Shown here: positions 15,732 to 23,057 of the stretch, in pieces
Position numbering within the stretch: the first letter of the stretch is position 1
Layout of the letters: each line of letters starts with the position of its first letter
NCBI GenBank assembly: GCA_018268335.1
Contig: JAFDWT010000019.1
Span: 1 to 48,090 of the forward strand
Direction of reading: 5' to 3'
DNA: 48,090 nucleotides
Origin: Armatimonadota bacterium
Lineage (GTDB): Bacteria > Armatimonadota > Fimbriimonadia > Fimbriimonadales > Fimbriimonadaceae
Translations under genes and position numbers: made by a program
The notes under the pieces: generated by a model
What the model was told of the DNA's origin: nothing
The model's database searches: none
What the model saw: the letters and a program-made list of their open reading frames with translations, nothing else

Positions 15732-16208
15732 ATGGCCGCCAAAGCCAAGAAGGCGGACGGCCCGCGTGGGCCGGCCACGATCTCGAACCGGAAAGCAGGT
15801 TTTGACTACCACTTTGTCGATAACGTCGAAGCGGGCATCGTGCTGCTTGGTTCTGAGGTCAAAAGCTTGTTTCTTGGCAGAGCGAACCTGACGGACGCCT
15901 TTTGCCGGGTAGTCGACAACGAACTCTGGCTCTTTAGCCTGGACATCGAGCCCTATGACAAGGCCGCCCGGTTCGGCCATGAGAGGCGGCGGGACCGGAA
16001 GCTGCTGATGCACCGCAAGGAAATCGACACCCTCGCTCGCAAGGCTCAAGAGAAGGGCTTGGCGCTGATTCCGACGAAGATCTACTTTAAGGATGGGAAG
16101 GCCAAAGTCAACGTGGCCCTGGCCCAGGGCAAGAAAGACTACGACAAACGCGACTCGATCAAAGAGAAAGACCAGCGCCGCGCCGCGCAGCGTGGATTGG
16201 AGGACTAA
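15732..16208 (+). CDS. smpB: SsrA-binding protein SmpB
   Basis: This 158-residue protein delivers tmRNA to stalled ribosomes (trans-translation). The OB-fold core is clear: TISNRKAGFDYHFVDNVEAG near residue 20, then LLGSEVKSLFLGRANLTDAF and LMHRKEIDTLARKAQEKG. The C-terminal tail KKDYDKRDSIKEKD, which reads the empty decoding site, is intact. Length is normal. Its TAA overlaps the TAG of the convergent methyltransferase by four bases (CTAA). The ssrA RNA gene was not found in the window. Confidence 0.97.
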   Translation: MAAKAKKADGPRGPATISNRKAGFDYHFVDNVEAGIVLLGSEVKSLFLGRANLTDAFCRVVDNELWLFSLDIEPYDKAARFGHERRRDRKLLMHRKEIDTLARKAQEKGLALIPTKIYFKDGKAKVNVALAQGKKDYDKRDSIKEKDQRRAAQRGLED

Positions 16209-16882
16209 TATTTTGGGGCAGACTTTCTTGCCGTCCACATCCGTACGTAGAGCGACTGCCAGATCTGCATCAGGTTGTTGAATCCGCAATCCGCCAATCC
16301 ACCTTCAAACGCAGGCACAGACACGGCATCGACGTCTTCGTGGAAACCCTGTACGATGTCTTCCACCTTCTCAGCATCGAATCCCAACGCCAGGACAGAA
16401 CGCCAGAGAGACTCGTAGGGACCCGCGACCAGGGCCGCTTCGACAAGGAGGCCGCTGGGTTTCAGTCTGTCGGCGATTCCAGTGAAATGCCCCTGCCTGG
16501 CAATTCCCGAAGGGACAAAGTGGGCGACCAACAAGTCGGTCACAACATCAAACGGGCCGGAAGGAGCGGCATGGACATCGCCGTGGACGAGGTCGATCCG
16601 ACCAGACAGGCCCGAGGCATGGACCTTCTCCTGGGCGATCGCCAGCATGTCCGACGACGTGTCGAACCCGACAAGCTGGGCCTCAGGCAGATCGTGGGCT
16701 AGCGCAATGGCCTCTTCAGCGGTACCGACGCCACAGACGAGGATTCGGCGCACATCGGTCTCTTGCAGCACGGCGGCGCGGGCAAGGCGGTGCATCGCCT
16801 CGTAACCGATGACGATACGCGAGATGATGCGGTCATACCGCTCAGCCCGGCCGTCGTCGAAGATTGAAGTCGCACCAGCCAT
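16205..16882 (-). CDS. Class I SAM-dependent methyltransferase
   Basis: This 225-residue protein has the methyltransferase fold. Motif I is ILVCGVGTAEEAIALA near residue 46, the acidic end of strand 2 is LVGFDTSSDMLAIA, and motif II/III is DLVHGDVHAAPSGPFDVVTDLLVAHFV. The C-terminal third is variable and probably sets the substrate, which I cannot name. The start at 16882 has a good CATAAT hexamer eight bases upstream. Its stop overlaps smpB on the opposite strand. Confidence 0.85.
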   Translation of the reverse strand: MAGATSIFDDGRAERYDRIISRIVIGYEAMHRLARAAVLQETDVRRILVCGVGTAEEAIALAHDLPEAQLVGFDTSSDMLAIAQEKVHASGLSGRIDLVHGDVHAAPSGPFDVVTDLLVAHFVPSGIARQGHFTGIADRLKPSGLLVEAALVAGPYESLWRSVLALGFDAEKVEDIVQGFHEDVDAVSVPAFEGGLADCGFNNLMQIWQSLYVRMWTARKSAPKY

Positions 16883-16890
16883 TCTCGGCG

Positions 16891-16896
16891 ATTATG
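16891..16896 (-). promoter_or_regulatory. Putative -10 (CATAAT) of the methyltransferase gene
   Basis: CATAAT is a one-mismatch TATAAT, eight bases before the ATG at 16882. It is preceded by TCAACCGGG, also seen before the SARP gene's CATAAT. Confidence 0.5.
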
Positions 16897-16953
16897 CCCG
16901 GTTGACGTCCCAACGCGTGACGCTTCGCTCCCCATGGGTCGTCTGATAGTTGG

Positions 16954-17520
16954 ATGCTCCGCACCAAGCTCGTCTTTGTCATCGCCGCCTGCATGCTCCT
17001 AATGGTCTGCGGGCTGGCCGCCGGGTCTGCGCAAGCGAGGCCCGGCAAGGGCGAGACATGGCTCCAGCTGAACGTCGATGGCAAGGGTGTGGTGGTCATT
17101 AAGTTGGAGACCGCGAAAGCGCCCAAGACAACCGAGCACATCGCCAGCCTGGCCAGCAGTGGTTTTTACGACGGCCAGAAGTTCTTCAAGGTCATCAAGG
17201 AGCCTCGACCGTTCCTTGTGCAGTTCGGCGACCCAGCTTCTAAGAGCAGCGCCAAGGAAAGCGAACTGGGCCAGGGAGGCTCGGGGACTCGAGTGGCCTA
17301 CGAAGACAGTGGGCTCGCCAATGTCGAAGGGGCGGTCGGCCTCAGCACCTTGCCCCGCGACCCCAACAGTGGAGACAGCATCTTTTACATATGCCTCTCG
17401 GAAAGCAAGTTCCTGGATGGCAAGTACACGGTTTTCGGCAAGGTGGTCGCCGGAATGGACATCGTGAAGGCCGTGAAGGAAGGCGACAAGGTATCTTCCG
17501 TGTCGATCCTTCGTGGCTGA
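16954..17520 (+). CDS. Exported cyclophilin-type peptidyl-prolyl isomerase
   Basis: This 188-residue protein has a signal peptide (cut near GSAQA, residue 29) followed by a compact cyclophilin domain. IKLETAKAPKTTEHIASLASSGFYDG and LVQFGDP are present, as are the SIFYICLSE strand and LDGKYTVFGKVVAGMDIV. The conserved catalytic Arg of the FHRV motif is replaced by Lys (FFKVIKE), so isomerase activity is uncertain. The downstream permease starts at a GTG inside its last codons (8-base overlap), so the two are translationally coupled. It would act in the periplasm or at the membrane. Confidence 0.9.
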   Translation: MLRTKLVFVIAACMLLMVCGLAAGSAQARPGKGETWLQLNVDGKGVVVIKLETAKAPKTTEHIASLASSGFYDGQKFFKVIKEPRPFLVQFGDPASKSSAKESELGQGGSGTRVAYEDSGLANVEGAVGLSTLPRDPNSGDSIFYICLSESKFLDGKYTVFGKVVAGMDIVKAVKEGDKVSSVSILRG

Positions 17521-18487
17521 TCCCAAGCGACCTGCTTCCGGCGTCTGGCGCGCCGTGCTGCTCCGGCTGTTTTACGGCCTCGTCAGCTTGGTCTTCATTT
17601 CCCTGGTCACCTTTTTGGCCGACGAGATCGCGCCCGGTGACGCGGCGACAGCCGTGGCTGGTGAAAAGGCCACCCAAGCCCAGGTCGAACGGCTGAGGAC
17701 GCAAATGGGGTTAGACCGGCCCTGGCCCATCCGCTATGTCGAATTTGTCGGGCACGCGGTCAAGTTCGATTTTGGCGAGTCTTACTTCGGCACCAAGGAG
17801 CCGGTCAACACTATTCTCGGTCGGGCGCTACCCATGACGATGACATTGGCCGGCTCGGCGATCGTCTTGGCGGCGATACTGGGCATCAGTTTGGGGACGG
17901 TGGCCGCCGTGTGGCAAAACAAACCGCCAGACCGCATCGCGCTGACAATGAGCACCTTGGGGGTGACTGTCCCCAACTTTGTCCTGGCACCGATCCTGGT
18001 CTACATCTTCGCCGTCCGCATGGACAAGCTGCCGACCACGTGGGAGGTGAACCGGGTCGCGCCAGATTTCTTTTATCTCATCCTGCCAGTCGTCGTGCTC
18101 TCGGCCCGGCCCGCAGCGTCGCTGACCCGGCTTACCCGAGCGAGCATGGTGGACACGCTCAGCCAGGAGTTCATCAGGCTGGCCGTGGCCAAGGGCGTCC
18201 CGCCTTGGCAGATTTATCTGAAGCACGCCCTTCGCAACGCGATTTTGCCGGTTCTGACCTCGATCGGGACGAGCTTTGGCTATTTGCTCACTGGTTCATT
18301 TGTGGTTGAGACGATCTTTACAATGCCCGGCCTGGGGCACGCCGCCATTGATGCGATATTGAAAGGCGACACACCTTTGATTCTGGCCTCGACTTTGGTC
18401 AGCGGCGCGTTGTTCGTGCTCGTGAACCTGCTCGTCGATATGGTGCTGCCCATGATCGACCCGCGCATCCGGGAGTCGCAGATATGA
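17513..18487 (+). CDS. Oligopeptide/dipeptide ABC transporter permease, DppB/OppB type
   Basis: This is a 324-residue BPD permease with six hydrophobic segments. The DppB-type N-terminus (LLRLFYGLVSLVFISLVTFL) is followed by the PGD and QMGLDRPWPIRYVEF segments, and the EAA loop (EFIRLAVAKGVPPWQIYLKH) contacts the ATPase. TIFTMPGLG is typical of the family. It starts at GTG 17513 inside the cyclophilin gene and overlaps the second permease by four bases. Neither a binding protein nor ATPases are adjacent, so the partners must be encoded elsewhere. Confidence 0.93.
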   Translation: MADPKRPASGVWRAVLLRLFYGLVSLVFISLVTFLADEIAPGDAATAVAGEKATQAQVERLRTQMGLDRPWPIRYVEFVGHAVKFDFGESYFGTKEPVNTILGRALPMTMTLAGSAIVLAAILGISLGTVAAVWQNKPPDRIALTMSTLGVTVPNFVLAPILVYIFAVRMDKLPTTWEVNRVAPDFFYLILPVVVLSARPAASLTRLTRASMVDTLSQEFIRLAVAKGVPPWQIYLKHALRNAILPVLTSIGTSFGYLLTGSFVVETIFTMPGLGHAAIDAILKGDTPLILASTLVSGALFVLVNLLVDMVLPMIDPRIRESQI

Positions 18488-19293
18488 GGCGCAACTGGAT
18501 GTTTTGGGGCGGAGTGGTTTTTCTCAGCCTGCTGGTCTTGTTCGCTGTCTTTGGCCCCTACATGCGCCATGCGTGGAACGCCCCTGTCGGAACTGCCCGC
18601 ATGGGGCCAAGCGCCGACTTTTGGCTCGGCACCGACGAGCAGGGCCGCGACGTTTTTGCCCGGCTGGCCTATGGGGCTCGCCTGTCCTTGACCATCGGTA
18701 TCACGGTGCAGATCATCGCCGTCGTCGTCGGCGTGATCGTCGGGGTGTTGGGTGTCTACGGCCCGCGCTGGGTCAGCAGTCCGCTGATGCGGTTGACCGA
18801 CGGCATGTTTGCCTTTCCCGACCTCCTGCTGGCCATCATGTTGGTCGGCTTGTTTGGGATGGGTATCAAGCCGATCGTGGCCTCACTGGCCATCGCCGCC
18901 TGGCCGTCGGTCGCCCGGCTGGTGCGGACGCAGGTGGCGTCGTTGAAGGACCGCGAGTTCGTCGTCGCCGCGCAGGCCATGGGGGCGTCGACGCCGTATT
19001 TGGTGGTCAAGCACATCCTGCCGCACCTGGCCGGTGTGCTGATGGCCGTCATGATGGTGGATGTCGCGGCGACGATCCTCTCGGAGAGCACCTTGAGCTT
19101 CCTGGGCATCGGCGTCCAACTCCCCGAAGCCAGCTGGGGCAGCATGATCCAAACTGGCAACAGCTATAAGCAGAACCAACCGCTCCTTCTGCTTTGGCCC
19201 TGTTTGATGCTGTCGCTGACTGTTTTTGCGCTCAACTTTGTGGGCGACGGCCTACGGGCGATGACGGATCCGAAAGGGTCCGAGACTCGGTAG
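18484..19293 (+). CDS. Oligopeptide/dipeptide ABC transporter permease, DppC/OppC type
   Basis: This 269-residue partner of the DppB-type permease has FWLGTDEQGRDVFARLAYG near residue 45, the DppC hallmark. The EAA loop REFVVAAQAMGASTPYLVVK and ESTLSFLGIGVQLPEASWG near the C-terminus are both intact. It is somewhat short, because the first membrane helix begins almost at the start codon. It is translated from the ATGA overlap with the previous gene and is the last gene of the plus-strand run. Confidence 0.93.
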   Translation: MRRNWMFWGGVVFLSLLVLFAVFGPYMRHAWNAPVGTARMGPSADFWLGTDEQGRDVFARLAYGARLSLTIGITVQIIAVVVGVIVGVLGVYGPRWVSSPLMRLTDGMFAFPDLLLAIMLVGLFGMGIKPIVASLAIAAWPSVARLVRTQVASLKDREFVVAAQAMGASTPYLVVKHILPHLAGVLMAVMMVDVAATILSESTLSFLGIGVQLPEASWGSMIQTGNSYKQNQPLLLLWPCLMLSLTVFALNFVGDGLRAMTDPKGSETR

Positions 19294-19350
19294 GTATCTG
19301 GAGTCGGTCTTCAGACTTTAGTGTTCAGTCTTCAGGTTGCAGAATGCGAA

Positions 19351-19370
19351 ACCTCTCCCTGGGGAGAGGT
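19351..19370. repeat. Short perfect palindrome (ACCTCTCCC/GGGAGAGGT)
   Basis: Nine-base arms flank a TG centre, in the 100-base gap between convergent dppC and the M61 peptidase gene. It could be a weak bidirectional terminator or a dispersed palindromic unit. No T-run follows on either strand. Two copies of GTCTTCAG lie just to its left. Confidence 0.45.
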
Positions 19371-19393
19371 GTTCCGGAAGAGCAAGTGTAGGT

Positions 19394-21115
19394 CTACTTC
19401 GACGCCCCACACCAGGCGGCCCAAAGGCGCTTTTGGCGCTCGGTTGCTCCCGGGAGTTCCTTTACACCAAAGGCCGTCTGCGGGCGGCCGGCGACCGCAA
19501 CCTTAAAGGTGATCTCCTCGTTCCCTCGCTTGACGGTGACGACAACGAGGTCGCCCACCTTGGCGGCGGTCGCGACCTGGCTCACCGTCCGCGACCCGCG
19601 GAAGCCCTGCTCGACGGGTTTCCCGCCGACCATGACCAAGATGTCGCCCTTCTTGAGCCCGCCACCGTCACCGATGATCTCGTCGACCGTCACCGGGCTC
19701 GTCGGCCCGTTGGTGATGGTTCCAAACGGCATGCGGGGAACAGTCGTCTCCGTCTTCACCAGTTGCAGCCCGACTTTGGCCAGTTGCTCTTCGATCGGTA
19801 GCTCGCCCGGTTTGAGGATCCAGGTGTCGTAAAGGCGGCCGAACTTCTCGCCGCCGCGCTTGATGAGGGCGCTGCGGACACCGTCTTCAGGAAAGCCCGG
19901 CTTGCCGTTGCACAGGGCGAATAGGTCGTGCTCGACGTCGTCGAGGGTCACTTTGCCATCGCTCTGGTCGCGTAGCTCTAGATCGAAGCACATGCCGGCC
20001 AGCCATCCAAACGTGTAGTAGTCGATGGGCGCGCTGAGGCCCGTCTCTGCTTTGTTCAGGATGTAGCTGGCGTTGTAGATCGAGTTGGTCAGCCGCAACG
20101 GGTTACCGCGGGCTTTCTCTGTTTGGCGGGCCGCCTCGGACTGCAGGTACTCCGGAGTCATGATCCCCCCTCGGGACAAGATGACGCTGGCGTAATAGTC
20201 TGTGACACCTTCGAGCCACCACAAGGCACCGGTGCGCGGAAGCTTTTGGTAGTCGAACGGGCCAAGGACAGAGCTGCGCACCCGCTTGACGTTCCAGGCA
20301 TGGAAGTACTCGTGCGCCATCACGCTCTTGGTGCCGGGATTGAAGCCGGTTGCCATGCCGACCTGGGTGCTGCTCAGGTGCTCCAGACCCCAGCCGCCGC
20401 CAGGCGAGTCCATTACGGAGACATGCCAGACGTATTTGTCGAACGGCAGCCGGCCCCAGAACTTGACCATGTAATCGCTGATCTGGTGGAGCGTCGCCAC
20501 CACTTGCTTGCGGTCGAGCTTTTCGACAGGGCCAGAGTGATAGACGATGGAGTGCGGGACGCCGCCCGACATGTAGGTGTCGTTCGGCAGGTCGCCGAGC
20601 GTGACGGGATTGTCGGCGAGGACGTCATAGGTCGGCGCGTAAAAAGCATTGCGGCCAGTATCGGGGTTGAGCCCGACATAGATTCCCCAGTTCGCTGGAC
20701 ATTCGACTTTGAGGTGGCAGGCTTCTTCTTTGCGGCCGACGAGATAGAGGTACGTGGACGGACCGCCGTAGTGGACGCGGTCGCCGATGGCTCCGTCGAG
20801 CGTGTAGGTCAGCTTGATGCGCTGGGGGCGGCTGACGGTGGTCTTCCATGTCTCGTGGTTAACCCGACCGACCGGGAGTGGCAGGTTGTTGTCGCCGACC
20901 GCCTTGACGTCGGTCACCCGTGAGGCATAGTCGCCGATGCCGTAGGCGCCGGGCGACCAGCGCGGTATCTGGAGGGTCGAGTCGCCTTTGGGCGCGTCGA
21001 ATGCGAGTGTGATCTCCAGTCCCTTGGCGCCAGGCTGGGCTTTGACCGTGTACCAAATGTCAGCTTGTGAAGCGGCCGCCAACGCCAAAGCAGCCAACAC
21101 CGTCCAGTTCCGCAT
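19394..21115 (-). CDS. Exported M61 family aminopeptidase with PDZ domain
   Basis: This 573-residue enzyme has a signal peptide (cut near AASQA, residue 18). It has an N-terminal beta domain with IPRWSPGAYGIGDYAS, as in M61 glycyl aminopeptidases. The gluzincin site is HEYFH (His268, Glu269, His272) with Glu302 in LWWLEGVTDYY. A PDZ domain near residues 455-520 includes the GGLKKGDILVMVGGKPV carboxylate-binding loop region. M61 enzymes trim N-terminal Gly/Ala/Ser from peptides. Length and order match the family. A TATACA hexamer five bases before the ATG suggests its own promoter. Confidence 0.94.
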   Translation of the reverse strand: MRNWTVLAALALAAASQADIWYTVKAQPGAKGLEITLAFDAPKGDSTLQIPRWSPGAYGIGDYASRVTDVKAVGDNNLPLPVGRVNHETWKTTVSRPQRIKLTYTLDGAIGDRVHYGGPSTYLYLVGRKEEACHLKVECPANWGIYVGLNPDTGRNAFYAPTYDVLADNPVTLGDLPNDTYMSGGVPHSIVYHSGPVEKLDRKQVVATLHQISDYMVKFWGRLPFDKYVWHVSVMDSPGGGWGLEHLSSTQVGMATGFNPGTKSVMAHEYFHAWNVKRVRSSVLGPFDYQKLPRTGALWWLEGVTDYYASVILSRGGIMTPEYLQSEAARQTEKARGNPLRLTNSIYNASYILNKAETGLSAPIDYYTFGWLAGMCFDLELRDQSDGKVTLDDVEHDLFALCNGKPGFPEDGVRSALIKRGGEKFGRLYDTWILKPGELPIEEQLAKVGLQLVKTETTVPRMPFGTITNGPTSPVTVDEIIGDGGGLKKGDILVMVGGKPVEQGFRGSRTVSQVATAAKVGDLVVVTVKRGNEEITFKVAVAGRPQTAFGVKELPGATERQKRLWAAWCGASK

Positions 21116-21120
21116 GGCCT

Positions 21121-21126
21121 TGTATA
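21121..21126 (-). promoter_or_regulatory. Putative -10 (TATACA) of the M61 gene
   Basis: GGTATACA ends five bases before the ATG at 21115. It lies between that start and the terminator hairpin of the preceding Gfo/Idh gene, so the M61 gene is probably a separate transcription unit. Confidence 0.4.
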
Positions 21127-21146
21127 CCTTGGCTGCCGGACAAAGT

Positions 21147-21176
21147 CGTGCCCCGGTCGTTTATGGCCGGGGCACG
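21147..21176 (-). terminator. 10-bp GC stem after the Gfo/Idh gene
   Basis: CGTGCCCCGG (21147-21156) pairs with CCGGGGCACG (21167-21176) around a ten-base loop. It begins four bases past the Gfo/Idh stop codon. On the minus strand it is followed by ACTTTGTCC, a weak T-tract. Confidence 0.6.
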
Positions 21177-21179
21177 TGG

Positions 21180-22253
21180 TTACAGCTTGACCGTCTTTCC
21201 TGTCCTAGCCGATTCGTAGATCGCATGGATGATGCGGATGTCGCGCAGGCCTTCCTCGCCGGGCGTCCGGACTTTGCCGCCGTCGCGGACACAGCGGGAG
21301 AGGTGGTCCATCTGGGCGGCGAACTGGTTGTTTCCGTTGACCGCCACCTCTTTGCCGTCCAAGGTCAGGCGGTGGTTGGTGTAGAACGTCGCCGGGTCGG
21401 CGAAGAGCGTCCCTCTCTCGCCGACGACTTCAAACCGGTTCTTGCCGGGCTGCCAGGAGTAGCCGCTCGTTCCCTTCAAGTGGACGCCGCTGCGCACGGT
21501 CATTGTCCACTCGACGGTGTCCTCCATCCCAGGATAGAAGCGGTCGTCGCCGGGCGGGTTGGTGATCTTGGCCGTCACGGTGGTCGGTTCCTCGCCGCTC
21601 AGGTAGCGCAGGGCATTAAGGGAATAGATGCCGATGTCCATCATCGATCCGCCTCCGGCCAGCTTGGGGTCAAGACGCCACGCGCCACGGCCCATATTGA
21701 AGCCGTGGTCGCTGGTGATCGACTTGATCTTGCCGAGGCTCTTGCGGCACATCTCGACCGCCCTCATGTTGTGAGCCTGGTAGTGGCAGCGGTAGCCGAT
21801 CTGCAGGAGCTTGCCTGCCTTGCGGACAGCGTCGATCATCGCCTGGCAGTCTGCGACGCTGGGGGCCATCGGCTTCTCGCAACAGACGTGCTTTCCCGCC
21901 TTGGCCGCAGCCTCGACGAAGCCACGGTGCGTGCTGGGCGGAGTGATGACGTAGACGATATCAACTTCGTCGTTGTAGATCAGCTTGTGCATGGACTCAT
22001 AGCTGTACCACGCGTGTTTTTCGACCCCGTATTGAGGGCCAAGTCGCTCCATCTTCTCGGGATGGCCGCTCACCAGGGCGACGAGCTTGGAGTCGGAACA
22101 GTCTTTGAAGCTGGGCATGATCTGGTTCTGGGCATAGCTGCCCAGACCCAAAACCGCCCAGCCGACTTTGCGCTTTTGCGGCTCGCCGAGCCGCAAGACC
22201 GCCGGCCCTGCCGCCATTCCCGCCAAAACCGTCCGGCGCGAGAGCTGCTCCAT
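21180..22253 (-). CDS. Tat-exported Gfo/Idh/MocA oxidoreductase
   Basis: This 357-residue NAD(P)-dependent oxidoreductase has a twin-arginine signal at the start (SRRTVLAGMAAG). The Rossmann region is VGWAVLGLGSYAQNQIMPSF near residue 29, the sugar-oxidoreductase lysine sits in CEKPMAPS, and GGGSMMDIGIYSLNALRYLSGEEP carries the Asp/His-type active-site helix. Tat export suggests it folds with its cofactor in the cytoplasm before reaching the periplasm. It starts five bases after the stop of the DUF1080 gene, so they share an mRNA. The pairing suggests oxidation of a sugar to a 3-keto derivative that the hydrolase then cleaves. Confidence 0.9.
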   Translation of the reverse strand: MEQLSRRTVLAGMAAGPAVLRLGEPQKRKVGWAVLGLGSYAQNQIMPSFKDCSDSKLVALVSGHPEKMERLGPQYGVEKHAWYSYESMHKLIYNDEVDIVYVITPPSTHRGFVEAAAKAGKHVCCEKPMAPSVADCQAMIDAVRKAGKLLQIGYRCHYQAHNMRAVEMCRKSLGKIKSITSDHGFNMGRGAWRLDPKLAGGGSMMDIGIYSLNALRYLSGEEPTTVTAKITNPPGDDRFYPGMEDTVEWTMTVRSGVHLKGTSGYSWQPGKNRFEVVGERGTLFADPATFYTNHRLTLDGKEVAVNGNNQFAAQMDHLSRCVRDGGKVRTPGEEGLRDIRIIHAIYESARTGKTVKL

Positions 22254-22258
22254 GGCCC

Positions 22259-22921
22259 TCAGCTTTTCAGCTCTTTGATCTTGATGTTCTTGAACGAGAC
22301 CACGCCGTGGTCGCCTTGGATGGCGATCATGCCCGTCTTGCTCTTGGCGAACATCGGATGCTCGCTGAACTTGCTCGCCTTGACCTTGGCCCAGAAATCT
22401 GGGCTGTCGATCTTGAACTCGTAATAGCGCTTACCGTTGACCTCCGTGTAGCACTTGTCCTTGGCGATGTGGATCACAAAGGTGTTCCAGTTACCGGGCG
22501 GCACCGTCGAGTCGACCTTGCTGCCGTAGAGCTCGTAGAGGAAGCCACTCTTTTGCGCCCCTTCCTCGCCGTGGTCGTCGTAGATCTGGACTTCGGGGCC
22601 GCTGTGCCAGGTCTCGTCGCCATCGTTGGTGACCCGGAACATGACGCCACTGTTGCCTCCCTTGGTCAACCGGTAGTCGATCTTTAGCTCAAAATACGTG
22701 AACATCTTGTCGGTGCAGATGTCGCCGGCGTCGTCGGGGCTGACCGAAGTGAGGACACCGTTCTTGACTTCCCAGCCTGGCTTGACGCCCTTGGCCTTGA
22801 AGTTATGCCACCCAGCCGTCGACTTGCCGTCGAAGAGGAGCTGCCATCCAGCCGCCTTTTCCTTGGCGGTCAGGTTGTTGTCGTCAGAAACGGCCAGCAC
22901 AAAAGCGAGAGTCGCAATCAT
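22259..22921 (-). CDS. DUF1080 exported 3-keto-glycoside hydrolase-like protein
   Basis: This 220-residue protein has a short hydrophobic start (MIATLAFVLAVS) and a concanavalin-like beta-sandwich of the DUF1080 family. GWQLLFDGKSTAGWHNF is the usual opening, GGNSGVMFRV and SGPEVQIYDDHG mark the central strands, and GDHGVVSFKNIKIKEL the end. Members of this family cleave 3-keto-disaccharides or 3-keto-glucosides. The gene is first in a unit with the Tat-exported Gfo/Idh protein, which could supply the 3-keto substrate. The signal peptide is short but plausible, since the neighbour is also exported. Confidence 0.88.
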   Translation of the reverse strand: MIATLAFVLAVSDDNNLTAKEKAAGWQLLFDGKSTAGWHNFKAKGVKPGWEVKNGVLTSVSPDDAGDICTDKMFTYFELKIDYRLTKGGNSGVMFRVTNDGDETWHSGPEVQIYDDHGEEGAQKSGFLYELYGSKVDSTVPPGNWNTFVIHIAKDKCYTEVNGKRYYEFKIDSPDFWAKVKASKFSEHPMFAKSKTGMIAIQGDHGVVSFKNIKIKELKS

Positions 22922-22927
22922 GCCCCT

Positions 22928-22933
22928 ATTTTG
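22928..22933 (-). promoter_or_regulatory. Putative -10 (CAAAAT) of the DUF1080-Gfo/Idh operon
   Basis: CAAAAT lies six bases before the ATG at 22921. A GGGG run between them is not a proper ribosome site. Confidence 0.35.
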
Positions 22934-22994
22934 CCCACAAGTCGCCCGTCAGTGCCCCTTCTCTACTGCGAAAACGGGCGACGTGGCCGGACCT

Positions 22995-23025
22995 GTGCTT
23001 CCCCACCCTGAAGGGATGGGGGCAC
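22995..23025 (-). terminator. Imperfect GC hairpin after the second Gfo/Idh gene
   Basis: GTGC and CCCCACCCT pair with AGGG, a bulged A, TGGGG and GCAC. It starts about 32 bases past the stop of the minus-strand gene ending at 23058. No clear T-run follows, so termination is likely but unproven. Confidence 0.45.
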
Positions 23026-23057
23026 CGAGCACCGAGTAGGTGTCTCGCTTGCGATAC

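Noticed and set aside
19300-19345. GTCTTCAG pair near the M61 gene as a tandem repeat element
   Set aside because: Only two partial copies with imperfect surroundings; too weak to be called a repeat family.
20988-22424. Long plus-strand open frame opposite the Gfo/Idh and M61 genes
   Set aside because: It crosses two well-supported genes, the DUF1080-Gfo/Idh junction and the terminator hairpin, and shows no domain.
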